Origin: Fagopyrum homotropicum
Lineage: Eukaryota; Streptophyta; Magnoliopsida; Caryophyllales; Polygonaceae
Assembly: GCA_033239125.1 (NCBI GenBank)
Contig: BSWB01000006.1
Span: 34,340,001-34,404,000, forward strand
Direction: 5' to 3'
Length of the DNA: 64,000 nt
Shown: in pieces, positions 44,738-58,147 of the stretch
Numbering within the stretch: the stretch's first letter is position 1
How the letters are laid out: the number at the start of each line of letters is the position of its first letter
The notes under the pieces: generated by a model
Seen by the model: only the letters and a program-made list of their open reading frames with translations
The model's database searches: none
What the model was told of the DNA's origin: nothing
Program-made: the position numbers and the translations under genes

Positions 44738-46044
44738 TCAATGTTTCCTCAGGACATGCATCAGTTTAGACAATTCAGTTTTGGAAAGGGAAGCACTTAC
44801 GATAACGGGATATGTAGAATCTGGTCCAAGAAAAATATGCCTCAAGTGACTTGGAAGCGGTTTAAGCTCCACAAATGGGGGTGCTTTCTGAGGGGGATCC
44901 GTACTTCCTCCTTCCAGTGAAGTAGACTTAGATCGAAGAACTAGACTTTCAGAAGTCTTAGTTGACATCATCTCGGTTGCGACATCGGTCGAGGTCCAAG
45001 GTGGGTGACCGAGATGTTCTTCAGATAAGAACACCTCGCTTGGTCCAGAAAGTGCCTCGGTCGAGGTACTGTAACTGGGACCTAAACTTGATTTTCTCCT
45101 CTTCTGGATTAGTTTCACAATCTTAGTTCCTGGATCTGCTTCCAGTGCCTTTAAGCTCCGTATATCTGCATCACAAGAAACATCTATACATTCCTCCATT
45201 AAACTAAAACTAAGAACTCTTTCAAGAGGGTCATTAATAAGGATAGAGCTCACCAATTCTCTTGATTCTTCTTCATCATATATGTTGAAGATATCATCCT
45301 CCAACGGCTCTCCTTTCATTGCAGCAAGCAATGCAAATTCCACTTGATCTCCACCAATGTTGAATTTCAACTTGGCGTTCTTGCAATCCACATTGCAACC
45401 TGAAGTTGCTAGAAATGGTCTCCAGAGAATGATAGGGACTGGATAATCTGCGGGTATATCAAGTATAACAAAATCTATAGGTAAATAGAAGTTACCTAAC
45501 TTGACGGGAACGTCTTTCAAAATACCCACGGGATGGGTAATGGAGCGATCCGCCATGTACAATCTTATCTTCACTGGCTTGGGCTCTCCAAGTCCGATCT
45601 TCTCACATAGCTCCAGCGGGATGATACTCACGCTGGCTCCTAGATCACACAACGCCTCAAAAGTTACATCCCCAACTTGAATGGGAATGTAAAATGAGCC
45701 GGGATCTCTCAATTTGGGTGGCATCTTCTCCTTCATGATTTGAATGAGCTCCAAGGACTTAGATGTCATCCTAACTTCTCCAAAGTCTTCCAGCTTCCTC
45801 TTCCATGATAAAATTTCTTTCAAGAACTTCCTATAGGCGGGCATCCCTAGAATAACATCAAGGAAAGGGATGTTAAACTTCAGATTTGTCCTCTAGCCCT
45901 TGACTGGGGGAATGGAAGTGGCGGTTTATAAGCAGGAGGTGGGACATAAACTTCAGATTTGTCCTTCGCTTTCTGAGTCTCCACCTCAGATGGCACCTCG
46001 ACCGAAGTGTTCCTCGTCTGATCCTGGACCGAGGTGTTCTTCGT
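44738..46044 (-). pseudogene. pol: Athila M protease and linker (copy B)
   Basis: A 368-codon open frame from 45844 to 44738 holds the protease (VTFEALCDLGASVSIIP, the usual Athila D-L-G form), LYMADRSITHPVGILKDVPV, the acidic linker and the HLRHIFLGPDSTYPVIV lead-in to RT. It is better preserved than copy A, where the site is D-I-G and stops interrupt. A ~90-bp deletion near 45870-45900 removes the segment seen at 15400-15460 in A. RT follows in another frame. Confidence 0.87.
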
Positions 46045-47619
46045 CTACACTGGCACCAACCGAGGTACTGGATCTGCAGATTTTAGTCCACTTCTCGTCG
46101 TTATTGCCATAATCTGTCCATTGGGGTTGCTCTATGTCCTTGCTGGGAGCTTCCCTGGATCTCTTGGCGCTTCATTCGCCTTATTAAAGAATTGTTGCTC
46201 TAAGGCTTTTTGTGCCTTCGAAAATGAAGTCATCGATGTCTCCATAGCATTGAGCTTGATCAAGATTGCCTCCAGAATTGCATCTTTCTTTTCTGGCTGG
46301 GACGAACTCGATCCAGGCTCCTGGCTCTTCAATGGAGTAGAAGAAGAAGAGGAGGGGTTAAAAGCATTATTAGCATGAGAATAAAGGTTACCTGGATTTT
46401 GTTGATTAGATCTCTAATTGTTGTTGTTGGAGCCTCTATCGTTGTTGTAATTGTTGTTCCGTGACCCTTGGTTGTTGTTTCTTCCTTGATATCCTCCATC
46501 TTGCTCCTTCTTCGTGTGAGCTACCAAAAGCTCCTTCAATTGCTTCACATCATTTTTAAGCGAGGTAAGTTGATTTTCATTTGATGAAGTGTCCTAGAAA
46601 CTAACTCTCCTTGCTCCATTCTCGGCTTCTTGATGGGAGTACTTCTCCATATGCAAAGCTTGCTTTTTAATGAACTCCCAAGCTTCGTCTATCGGCATAT
46701 CCATGAATGTGCCGGCGGAAAGTAGTTGGAGATAGAATTGAGTAGCTCCATCCAATCCCTTGAAGTATATCTCCAGCAACTCTATCTTTGAAATCTCATG
46801 ATGTGGGCAATCCAATAGAACATATTTGAATCTCTCCCATTACTTGGACAAACTCTCCTTGTCCTTCATGATGAATGCATTAATCTCCCCTCTCATTTCA
46901 GCGGTCTTGAAGGGAGGAAAGAACTTTGTTAGAAACTCCGTCGTCATCTCTTCCCAAGTGTTGATCTTTCCGGGTGGAAGAGATCGATACCAAGCAAGCG
47001 CCCTGTCTTTCAAAGAAAAATAAAAAGGCCTTAACTTATAGCTGTTATTTTCTAGCCTTGAAGTTCTCAAGGTCTCCATTAGAATCTCGTAGTCTTGCAA
47101 ATGCTGATGCGGAGACTCCCTCTCTAAACCTCCAAATTGGCATTGGCGGATCATAGATAGAACTTGCGGTCGAAGTTCATAATCATGCTCAGCTGAATCA
47201 CCTAGGTTGACTCCTGGACGCCTCACTTGCTAATTAAGGTTCATCCTCTGTCCTAGGGTTTGTGGAACTCCAGCAAAAAGAACTTCTCGGACAGGCATCC
47301 GAGGTGGATGTATCTCGGCCGGGGCAACATGAACTGGGTCTTGCCTCGGTCGAGGATTTGGGATCGGTCAAGGCAGAAACTGGGCCCTTAGAGCGGCCAT
47401 ATCTGCTTCGATCTCTTCAGTTCTTGCGCGAGTCTGTTCTCTCTCTCGCTGCAGTTCTTCTTGATTGAGGCGTAGCTGTTCCAGCGCCTCCTTCAATTCG
47501 GCTTCAAGATCACGATTGTCTTGATTGGCCATCTTAGCTTCTTTCAATCGTCGTTTATATGTCTTTTCTGGTTCGGGATCGTAAGGAACGATTTCCTTCC
47601 CAACACGGGTTCTTCGCAT
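46045..47619 (-). pseudogene. gag: Athila M gag (copy B)
   Basis: Starts MRRTRVGKEIVPYDPEPEKT at 47619. N-terminal coiled-coil-like segment is open here (EEIEADMAALRAQFLP) where copy A has two stops; then TGA at about 47368 (CGA in A). Core FYFSLKDRALAWYRSLPPG is conserved. Stops after SLSK (46840), near 46594 and near 46415; final stop at 46045 as in A. Confidence 0.86.
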
Positions 47620-47723
47620 AAACCTAAGAAAAAGATCCTGCGAAAACACTCAAGTAGAGTGGTTAATAGCAACAAGGGAAATTGCTCCGAAAGACAACCG
47701 CAACCGGCTCGGTCTAGACCAAG

Positions 47724-47741
47724 TCCCCGGCAACGGTGCCA
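47724..47741 (-). other. Primer binding site, Asp-tRNA type (copy B)
   Basis: TGGCACCGTTGCCGGGGA: one change from copy A (CG to CA), consistent with methylated-CpG decay. Confidence 0.88.
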
Positions 47742-48929
47742 AAAACTTGTTCGCTCCAAACGGTGTGTGCAAGCTTTAAATTTATAACCCAAGAAGTATG
47801 CTTGAACAAATATGTGAACCCGCAGTGTACGGGTCAATTGTAATAAAAGCAAGAATTCCAAGGGTCGATCACAGGGACTTAGGTGAAACAGAGCACATAA
47901 TCGGTTGTCAAATATTGCAATTAACCAAAAGCAATTAAAGCAATCAAATATGATATAAAAGTCAAGTAAGGGGAAATGCGGATTCTAGGGATTAAAGCAT
48001 CTAGTTGTGGTTCCGACTCAAGATCTCAAAGGATAACGCGGACAAAGCTGAGGTTTGCAAAGGGAAGGTGTTTCTAAGGTGGGAATAGATCACCGGGTAA
48101 GTCTCACTACTCACTATCCCAAACCAAAGCTTCTATTACCGGGTAAGTCTCAAGGTACTAAGGAAAGGAACTATAATCTCAAACCAACACACCACCCAAG
48201 GGAATAGAATCAACCTTTACCAGGTAAGTCTCAGGCTAACTCACAAAGATGGGATAAAGGCACACTCAAACCCCAATAAAGGATAAACCTCTATTACCTA
48301 CACTTATGATCTTGGGTAAATAAACAAAGGAATCACCGGGTAAGTCTCATCATAGGCTTGCATTGAACCAAGAAATGTGTACTAAGGATTGGATTTGGCA
48401 AACTAGAACTCTTAACTCAGAATAGGTTCAGGAAAGGTTCACCTCATTCAGTCAAGTTCCACCCCGGCCGAGATGTTCTTTGACTGAGCGAGGTGTTCTA
48501 GGGTTAAGGTTAAAGACTCGAGCTTTCAAGGTCCTGCTGGGATTAAGATCATTCTATCATCGTCTTTCCCACAACTTTCAGCCAATCACCCTAGAATCGC
48601 ATAAGAAACTTAACCAACAATCATCATGATAACAATAATCAAATATATGGAAAGGAAATCAATATTCGAACAAGAAAACCTTAAGAAAAAGTTCTCAATA
48701 ACTGAATCAAATATCAAACAACCAGCGTTCCTCAAATCACAATTAGCTAAGACAACAAACCAAAAGGGAATCTATAAAAGTCTTACAAACTCCCTCAAAA
48801 GCTAATTCCAAACTATGAATCTTTTCTTCCTTGATCTTCAATCCTTCCTTCAAATCTTCAAAAAATACTCCAGAAAATCCCTTAATTGCTGGATGTTCCA
48901 CTACAAAAAATAATTCAATTAGCCACGCA

Positions 48930-49140
48930 TGTTGGCGACGGTAAAGCCTTGCGGTCGCCATTGATCATTATTTGGCGACGGCTAATCCTTACCGTGGCTA
49001 ATAGAAGGGACCATTGGCGACGGTAGTATAGAACCGTCGCTAATAGTCATGTAATTGGCGTCGGCTAATCCTTACCGTGGCTAATAGAAGGGACCATCGG
49101 CGACGGCTTATGTCGCCGACGCCAACAACAAAATTATTTG
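48930..49140. repeat. CACTA subterminal repeats, left
   Basis: At least five [TC][TC]GGCG[AT]CGG units alternating with CTAATCCTTACCGTGGCTAA blocks. These are the presumed transposase-binding repeats. Confidence 0.85.
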
Positions 49141-50360
49141 CCGCCATAGTAATGCGTTAAAAAAATAAAAAGTAATATAAATAAAATAAATTTTTGTAAA
49201 ATTTTTAAAATTCAAAGTTCCCACTAGGTAAAATATGATAAAATTGTTATAACCCTTTAAATATAATTTGGTCCGGCCCTGTTCACACCCTATTAAATTG
49301 TTTAGAACCGTTTTAAAATTAAAAAAAAAGTTAGAGAGGTTGAGGGAGTAATATTTTAGAATTTAGGGCTAAATTTGTATCTGCCTTCTCCCTTTTCCCG
49401 TTCTCCCAACAAGAAAAGTAGCACGACGACGACGACATGCGACTCAGTATCACGGACGCGACTTGGACTTCATTTTCTTCTTCCGTGTTGGGACTTTGGA
49501 CTTCGCTTCTTCCACGGTTCACTAGTACAAAAATAGGCTCTCTCAGAGATAATTTCTCAAGGTTTAATAAAAACCCTTGTAAACTATTTTGAGTGTTTTT
49601 AATATAAAAATCGAGAACATATTATTTCTGTTTTTTTATTTTTTAAGTATAATCTTAGGGGTTTTATTTGACACATAGAAAAAAATCTCGTTAAAACTTA
49701 AATCGAATATCGTAACTTGTTATTCTCGGAAATGAATTCTGAAAACCGAACTTAAAATCCAAATTATCATTCATCCTCCGCTATATTCTATTTATCGTCT
49801 TCTCAAATCGAGTACTGATATATCGACAATACAAACAATATCTTCTCCTAATCTAAATTCTCTTCTCACCTATTTGACCATGTAATTGGGCCAAGTTGGA
49901 GGCCTGTCTGGCAAATTTCAAAAAACATCATTCAAAAGACGAGTAGATTAATTTAAACTTGCTTACATTTCTGCTAATACAATAACAAAGTATGGTGTTT
50001 ACTGTTCACATCACTGTCATCACAATTTTCTCCTAATCAATATGTGGAGGAGCAAATGGGTTCGCCAAATACAATGGGATGAAAAGCAACTAGAAGAGAT
50101 GAACAACACTTCCGAGTACACTCCATTAGCTATCTTTAGAAAAAAAACGAATTCTCGAATGGAGCACTGGAGGTTGAGCAAATCGAAAAACTCAATGATA
50201 CAAAATGAAGTAAAAGAAGGTAAGGGTTTATGACAAATTTGGACTATAAGAATTTTTTAGTTTTGAATCCGTAAACCCAAATTCTCTTCTGACCTATTTG
50301 ACCCTAATTTTTCCCCTAATCTAAACCTCTCTCTCCCCTGACTTTCTTTTCTCTCTCCAC
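49141..50360. other. CACTA interior, left noncoding part
   Basis: AT-rich sequence with short ORFs; one at 50042-50233 (MWRSKWVRQIQWDEKQLEEM) is unrecognised. A CT-rich TCTCTC run near 50320-50360 precedes a GC-richer ORF. Confidence 0.4.
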
Positions 50361-50680
50361 AATCTCGTTATAGCGATCCTGTGTTGCGCCCCCCGCCTAG
50401 AACAAGAAGAGGTGCCGGCTGTGTTGTTGCTGGGTTGCCGCCGACGGTGAAGACAAGCCACCAGGAGACGCCGCACCAGCTACTTCGGCGAACGACCGAC
50501 TGCAAGCCTTGGCGAGTTCCTGCGTGTCTTGGCGAGCCACTGCAAATTGCGGCTAGGGTTGCCGTCACGGGTGGTGCCAGGACATACCCGAACATCGGAC
50601 TTCATCTTTTCGAACCACCATAGATTTCCCCCTCTTTTGTGCAGTTTTCCCAGATCTGGGTGAGATTTCTGGATCTAGCG
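50361..50680 (+). pseudogene. GC-richer exon-like segment in CACTA
   Basis: After a CT-rich leader, an open frame runs 50381-50623 on plus (LRPPPRTRRGAGCVVAGLPP...) and GGATCTAGCGTAAG near 50670 looks like a donor. No domain is recognised. It may be the first exon of a TNPA-type gene or a captured gene fragment. Confidence 0.25.
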
Positions 50681-51380
50681 TAAGCCTAATTTAGAGATTT
50701 GAGTTTTTTTAAATTAAATCTGGATTGATGCTATGTGTATGTTATTATATGTAATTTTGTGTAAATTTTGTGTTTTTGCTTAGTTTTATGTTGAATGTGT
50801 ATTTTGGGAGTTTATGGTTTTTTATAGATTTTGTGTTAATTGTGTGAATTTTGTGAATTTGTGAAGGGATAGAACAATAACAACTGCTATGAAAAACACA
50901 GGTTTAGCCATTAGAATAGCTCAAAGATTGAAACTTTGTTTTTGGGTTTAAACTGTAAAGTGATGATGAAGAAGAAGAAGAGCCATAAATAATAGTGTTT
51001 AGTGTTTGAGTGAGAGTTTTGATGAGGCAACCGTGATGGAAATAAGATTATAAGACAAATAGGGATTTAAGGACCAACATTCTTTTCTAGCTTCACTACT
51101 GAGTACTACTGTGTGGCTGTTGATATCATATTGCCTTTAGCTTTTTCATAAAGAAAAGGCAAGGCATTATGTTTTCTGGACACAAAAGAGAGATGAGCCA
51201 AAAGTATTGGAAATCGTATAAATTTGATAAATTGTATAGTAAATCAAAGAGGAAATGTTGCTTTTTATGTGCACTTGCATTCATGCCCATGCATATCCTA
51301 TATGTTTATGACTGGAATTCATTTCCAGGTCAAAACTACTTCCCCTAAGAAGTACTTTGTACGGCCGAATACTGGTGTTA

Positions 51381-51383
<3 letters not shown>

Positions 51384-51426
<43 letters not shown>
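51384..51426. repeat. (AT)n microsatellite in CACTA
   Basis: About 42 bases of uninterrupted AT dinucleotides. Confidence 0.95.
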
Positions 51427-51427
<1 letters not shown>

Positions 51428-51464
51428 CTGCCATGTAATTATATTTGTAATGAATATTTGTTTA

Positions 51465-51705
51465 GTTCAACAAGGATAGTGGAAGAGTAATTGAAGAAAG
51501 TAAGCTTAGAGTTTTATATATCACCTCTAATTTGCCTCATGGAGAAGCTGATTCTACAAAGAGTGTCAAAAGAAACACAGATGAGGCAAGTTTTATATGG
51601 CCTCCAAGACTATTTTCATTGGACTGTCATCTTAAAATGTTGAACTAACACATTAATATGTCTTTGCATTTGCAGGTGCAAGGCTCAAATATTAATGATG
51701 TGAGT
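51465..51705 (+). pseudogene. Two small exon-like segments in CACTA
   Basis: After TTTGTTTAG the sequence reads FNKDSGRVIEESKLRVLYIT...KRNTDEA. After TTGCAG (51676) a second piece reads VQGSNIND before a GTGAGTA-like donor. Splice-like edges and phase suggest exons. The protein is unrecognised. Confidence 0.3.
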
Positions 51706-53151
51706 ATAATGTTTCCATCTCTCTTATTTGGAAGAAGCCATGCAATTGTTGATTTGATAATTATCCTTATCATATGCATACATGATTCAAAAAGGAATAT
51801 GAACACAACCAAAATATCTAATTATGCATGAGTTTGCAAAAAGTCCAAAACTTACAATAAAGGGTCATGAGGAATAGTTCATAACTTATTCCAATTACTA
51901 TTACCTTATTATTGTTATTATCGTACACATTAATGTCCCACGAGAAAAAAAAATTATGACACGCGCCGGCGCACCTAGTTTCTTTCAAATACTTCATCTT
52001 ATTCAGTGAAAGGAGCGTGCTTACTTTATCTCTTGTGTGTGGCCTTTGGTATATACTTATTTGTTATTAGGAAACAATTAGGCTTATGCTAGATATAGTT
52101 GTTATGTCTGGTTGTTTAATGTAGTTATTTAGCTGGCGTTATTGATTGCCTAGTGTATATCACTGTTCTTTTTCTTCTGATCTAGCTGTTATGGTCATGT
52201 ATGGTATAGGTTGCTACACATCAAGATCCCCGTGAAGCTTGTTCATCCATCGCTAGAGGGTCATACAAGAAGTGGTTTTAGCACGAAAACTGAACATATA
52301 ATATAACAATCATTATTGTTCATATCAGAGGCCTAAAATCTGTACAAGTAACTTAAATCCTTTCTCTTACTACCCTTGCAATTTGGAGTTTTGGAGCCTC
52401 AAGTAATAAGTATTAAAATATGTGACATTGTTTTGCAATGCTTCTGTTTAGTTTAGGAGGTTTCTTTTTTAGTTAAAATTGTTGAACTGTTGAGTATGTA
52501 AAACATAGTTATTCATCGACAATGCTTATGTTTAGTTAAATTTGGTTTAAGCTTATTTTAGTTTAGTTTCTGTTTAGTTAAGTTGGGTTTAGGCTTATTT
52601 TTGTTTGGATTCTTTATAGTTAAGTAATTAGTTTAGTTAGCTTATCTTAGGATTGATGTTTGGACTAATTTAATTTGAACTTGACATACAAATTCAAGAT
52701 ATTAGAATCCAAATTGACCTAAGTATGACACAATGTAGAAATAATAAGGGAAAAGATTGATAACAGGAACAAATCAAGTTTGTAAATTCTTCCTTTACCA
52801 ATTTTATATGTTTTAAACATTTCAGAACAAGAATTTGAACTTGGCATACAAATTCAAGACATAGAACAAGACATTTAACTTCACTTAATTATGCTGAATA
52901 GCTTTCTGTTGTGTATTGATATTAGGATCCCATTATGTTCATCATATGTTCTAAAATTAGTTCACTAGGTTTGGAAACACTAACTTTTGTTTGATTCCCT
53001 TATACCACGCGACCAAATTCTCATTAGCTTCACTTTTTTAGGGTGTATTTGGCGCAACATCGCTTACTCGAGCTTGTGACAAAGCATTTCTGTGTAAGTG
53101 AACTGTGACTGGTATGTGTTCATTATCTGAATTACAACTTTGGATTGTTGT

Positions 53152-53470
53152 GCTGATTCAGTTCAGAAGTTTAGTTCATTAGTCCAATATGTGATCTTTT
53201 ATCAATTTGGATTGTTGTGCTGATTTAGTTCAGAAGTTTAGTTCATTAGTCCATTATGTGATCTTTTTTATGATTCATAAGCTATTTAGCACAATTTTGT
53301 GGCTTTTCAATATATGAATTACAGCTTTGGATTGTCGTGCTGATTTAGTTCAAAAGTTTAGTTCATTATGTGTTGATTTAGTTTAGAAGTTTAGTTCATT
53401 AGTCCAATATGAGATCTTTCATCAATTTGGACCGTTGTGCTGATTTAGTTCAGAAGTTTAGTTCATGTAA
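53152..53470. repeat. Degenerate ~68-bp tandem repeats in CACTA
   Basis: About five copies of a GCTGATTTAGTTCAGAAG + TTTAGTTCATTAGTCC module, some followed by ATGTGATCTTTTATC and TTTGGATTGTTGT. The third spacing is expanded. Confidence 0.8.
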
Positions 53471-53721
53471 ACTTTTACTCCATGTAGGTCTATATGGACA
53501 TAATATGAAATATCATTTTTTTCCTTTATTTTTTTTCATTTTTCTAGGATCATTACAATTTTTTTATTTTGGAAGTTATGATTGATGAGATTGATGGTAT
53601 ATTTGGCGCAACATAAATCTTATATATTGAGCATAATTTTATCTGATTTTCAATCCTATGCATAATACTTCGTTACCGTAAATTTTCTTCACCTGAACTA
53701 TTATTATTTCATATTTTATAG

Positions 53722-53850
53722 ATTGCAACTAGTGCTAATCGAAAAGAGTCTATTGGAGATGGAGATCATGATCATGTAGCATCAGAAAAGGAACCAATTA
53801 ACAAAAATGAGGCAGTCGATGAAGAATTTGTCCAAGTGGAAGATGTTTAG
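53722..53850 (+). pseudogene. Terminal exon-like segment in CACTA
   Basis: Acceptor-like ATTTTATAG, then an acidic C-terminal frame IATSANRKESIGDGDHDHVA...EEFVQVEDV-stop at 53850. The position close to the right end and the acidic tail fit the last exon of a CACTA-borne gene, but I do not recognise the family. Confidence 0.3.
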
Positions 53851-54149
53851 ACCGTCGAAGTGTGTGATTGTGAACTTCATTACCACTTTGTTAAAGATGG
53901 ACATATAGGTTTTGTACTTTCAAAATTTGAACTTCTTTACACTTCAAATCGTGCTATTTTGATTGTTTTGATTTTTGAATGTTAAATACTCTTTTGGTTT
54001 ATGAAAATTGTTGTTACAGCTTGATGCGGTAATTTAAATATTTTTAAATATACAGGTTGTGTTAGTTTTACATGCTGGTAGAATTTTCCTACCAAATTTA
54101 CAGTTTGTCATGGCATATCCGTTGCCAAAGAATAAAATTTTAAAATTTT

Positions 54150-54530
54150 TTTAACAATTTGTGACGGCTCATTGCCGTCGCCAAAAATACAAAATTTTCC
54201 ACCTGAAATACAATTTGCGAAATACAAAATTTTCCACCTAATATACATTTTGCGATGGCTACCGCCGACGCGAAATTTTAAATTTCGCATCAAATTTTAT
54301 TTTTGCGACACAACAGGCCGCGACGGAATTAGCCGACGCAAAAAATTGGCGACGGTTGCTATCTGTCGCCAATTCCAACGCAAAAATTTAGCGACGGCAA
54401 AAGACCCGTCGCGAAAAATTTTGCGTCGCCTGTTCTGGCTTCGCCCCGTTTTGCCGTCGTCAAGCCGTCGCTGTTGATCATTGGCGACGGCAAATAGCTT
54501 TTTTGCCGTCGCCAATAACCGTGGCTAATT
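54150..54530. repeat. CACTA subterminal repeats, right
   Basis: Many GCGACGG / CCGTCGC words in both orientations, including TTGGCGACGGCAAAT and TTGCCGTCGCCAATAACC next to the terminal repeat. Confidence 0.85.
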
Positions 54531-57500
54531 GAATTATTTTTTGTAGTGTTCTCAGCAGGTAAGCATTTGAAGATCGGAAGATGGCTGGATTGTAGAAAAT
54601 CCAACCCTTTATATAGGAGAATTATCTTCCAAATATAATATATCATAAAAAGATAATTTCCTATAAAATATATCATATCTCTAAAATAGATCTCCCAAAA
54701 AGTAATATCTTCCTTCCATAAAACCAGCCCAAAAATATAAGATATCTTCTTTCCAAAAATAAAAGATCTCAGCCAAAAATATGGATCTCGCCGGCGGCAG
54801 GGTATTCGCCTCGGTCGGGACGCTCCTCAAGATCACCTCGGTCTAGGTGACACTGTATCTGACCGAGGTGAATCTCAACTGAATGTGAAATCTCTCGAAT
54901 GTGGTCCAAAGTAAATCTTCTTTATCATTTTCATGTTTCCTGAGTTCTTTCTTAATCTCCAGAATGTAGCTACAATGACTCCTTAGCTCCTTAGCTTCAT
55001 ATTAATCCAAAACGTGTCATTTTACCTACAATTACAACGAAATTAGGTGTAAACCTCGATTCCCTCAAAGGTAGATGAAACAACAATATAATCACATAAT
55101 ATACATTCATACATGCAGAATATTGAAGATAAAACGTCTAAACCATCCCAAAATATAGACTATAATACATGCTATCAAGTAGCTAAAAGAGGTACATAAT
55201 GAAGAGTTCAAAAAATTCTATGATGGCTCGGAAAACAGAAGAAACCACGGCTAGTCGTGCTATTCCACGGCCGTGGTTCCACAAATTCAACCCATAGAGT
55301 GTTATTTTGAGAACATCAGAGACTTCCACGCCCTAAACCACGGCCGTGGAAGTAACAGGTGTGCCGTGGTTTTGGGAATTTCTGAGAACAATTCCGTCTT
55401 TCCTACAACCAATCTTGATTCTTCTTCCACTACTCCCACATCCTTAGAGACTTCTAAGGAAGCATCGAGCACGCCTCGAGACACATCAAAGGCATCAATA
55501 GCTTTGAAATTGAAGACACTTCCCACACATCTTCGGTATGCTTTTCTTGGAACTAATTCTACCTTTCCCGTTATTGTTAGTTCCGATTTAAAGGAAGATG
55601 AACATGAGAAACTTATGGATGTTTTGAGGAAACATAGGAAAGCTTTAGGCTATACCATAGAGGATCTTGTAGGAATTAAACCATCTTTATGTATGCACAA
55701 GATTCTAATGGAGGAGGATTACAAGCCTTCACGACAACCTCAAAGACGGTTAAACCCGGTCATGAAAGAGGTCGTGAAGAAGGAAATCCTCAAGTTACTT
55801 GACGTAGGTATCATCTATCCTATCTCCGAAAGCAAGTGGGTGAGCCCCGTTCAAGTCGTCCCAAAGAAGGGAGGAATGACCGTTGTGACCAACAAGAACA
55901 ACGAACTCATTCCAACGAGAACCGAGACGGGTTGGAGGATGTGCATTGACTACCACAAGCTAAACAATGCAACTAGGAAGGATCACTTCCCACTACCATT
56001 CATAGATCAAATGCTTGAAAGGTTAGCACAACACTCCTACTTTTGTTACCTTGACGGTTATAGTTGTTTCTTTCAGATTCTGATTCACCCGGACGATCAA
56101 GAGTTGACCACATTCACGTGCCCATGGGGTACGTTTGCTTATAGAAGGATGCCATTCGGACTATGCAACGCTCCAGCCACCTTTCAAATGTGTATGATGA
56201 CCATCTTCTCGGAGTATATTGAGGAAATCATGGAGATTTTTATGGACGATTTTTCAGTTTATGGTTCCTCATTTGACAATTGTCTTGCTAACCTTTCTCT
56301 TGTTTTGCAAAGATATGATGACACTAACCTTGTTCTAAATTGGGAGAAGTGTCAATTCATGGTTAAGGAAGGCATTGTGCTAGGACATTTGATCTATAAT
56401 AGAGGGATCGAAGTTGACAAGGCTAAGATAGAGACGATAGAGAAGCTTCCTTCTCCATCTTCGGTGAAGGGGATAGGAAGTTTCCTAGGACATGTAAGGT
56501 TTTATAGGAGATTCATCAAATACTTCTCGAAAATTTTGAAACCACTAACTAATCTATTGATGAAGGATGTTGTTTTTAATTTTTCGCAGGAATGTTTAGA
56601 TGCTTTCTATAAGATTAGAGAAGCTCTCATCTCAGCCCCGATAATCCAACCTCCGGATTGGAATCTTCCATTCGAGGTTATGTGTGATGCAAGTGACGTA
56701 ACTATTGAAGCGGTGCTTGGACAAAAGAAGGAAGGCCGCACTCATGCCATCTACTATGCTAGCAAGACGCTAGACGAAGCACAACTCAACTACACCACAA
56801 CTGAAAAAGAATTTTTAGCCGTTGTATATGCTTTTGAAAAGTTTCGTTCTTATCTTGTAGGAGCGAAGGTGATTGTATACACGGACCATTCAGCAATACG
56901 GTATTTGCTCGCCAAGAAGGATGCAAAGCCAAGGCTGATTAGATGGATTCTTCTTCTTCAAGAATTCGATCTAGAGATTCAGGACAAGAAAGATTCTGAA
57001 AATTCTGTTGCGGATCATCTAAGTCGTCTACCACACACCGACGGAGACGACCTACCCATTGACGACTCCTTCCTAGATGAGCACTTACACATCATGGAAG
57101 AGTGTATCGACAAGATTTCTAGAGGTAACGAACCTTGGTTTGCTGATTTTGTAAATTACTTGGTTTGCCAAGAAATACCTCTCGGACTATCCTATGCACA
57201 AAGAAAGAAGTTCTTTAGGGATGTCCGGCAATACTTTTGGAATGAACCTCTACTCTTCAAGAGAGGTCCCAGCGGCATCATTAGGAGATGTGTGCTGGAA
57301 GACGAAATGCAAAGCGTCATTCGTCATTGTCATTCACTACCTTGTGGAGGACACGCTAGTTCCAATAAAACTAGCGCTAAGGTATTGCAATCCGGATTCT
57401 TTTGGCCTACTTTATTTAAGGATGTGCAAACCTTTGTTTCTTGTTGCGATGCATGTCAAAGAACAGGAAATATCTCTAGGAGAAACGAGATGCCTCTCAA

Positions 57501-58147
57501 CAACATTCAAGAGGTAAAAATATTTGACGTTTGGGGAGTTGATTTCATGGGGCCATTCCCATCATCTTGCGGAAACCAATACATACTTTTCGCTGTAGAT
57601 TATGTTTCGAGATGGGTTAAAGCTATTGTCTCTCCAACTAACGATGTTATGATGGTTGTCAAGTTCTTTAATAGAACTATTTTCCCAAGGTTTGGTACAC
57701 CACGAACCATCATTAGTGTCGGAGGTTCACACTTCATAGCCCGACGATTCGAAGCTCTACTAGCTAAGTATGGGGTGACTCACAAGATCGCCGCTCCCTA
57801 CCATCCGCAAACAAGTGGACAAGTGGAGATTTCAAATAGAGAGATCAAGGGTATCCTTGAGAAGACGGTGTCAAAAACAAGGAAAGATTGGTCTTTAAAA
57901 CTAGATGACGCGCGTATAGGACAATTTACAAGACTCCCATCGGTACAACACCATACAACCTTGTGTATGGGAAGTCTTGTCATCTCCCGGTAGAGTTGGA
58001 ACACAAGGCGTATTGGGCTGTGAAGTGGTTGAACTTCAACATGAAAGAAGCGGGCGAGAAGCGTCTCTTGGACCTTAACGAGCTAGAAGAACTCCGCTTG
58101 AGCGCTTATGAGAACGCCAAGATCTACAAGGAAAGGGTGAAGCGTTG

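Larger units (their letters stand above)
48899..54548. mobile_element. CACTA (En/Spm-type) DNA transposon, non-autonomous
   Basis: 5650 bp with perfect 29-bp terminal inverted repeats starting CACTACAAAAAATAATTC and ending ...AGCCACG. A 3-bp target duplication TTC lies at 48896-48898 and 54549-54551. Copy A shows the empty site. Subterminal repeats of TTGGCGACGG and CCGTGGCTAAT line both ends. No TNP2-like transposase is readable; only short exon-like pieces remain, so it would need a transposase from elsewhere. Confidence 0.93.
44146..55177 (-). mobile_element. Athila element M, copy B (3' truncated, split by CACTA)
   Basis: Same structure and breakpoint as copy A (13533-19083), with a 5.65-kb CACTA element inside its LTR. 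Excluding that, its length is about 5.4 kb. Confidence 0.9.
47748..55177 (-). repeat. 5' LTR of Athila M, copy B (interrupted)
   Basis: LTR sequence at 47748-48898 and 54552-55177, same ends as copy A. The CACTA element and its TTC target duplication lie between the two parts. Confidence 0.86.
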
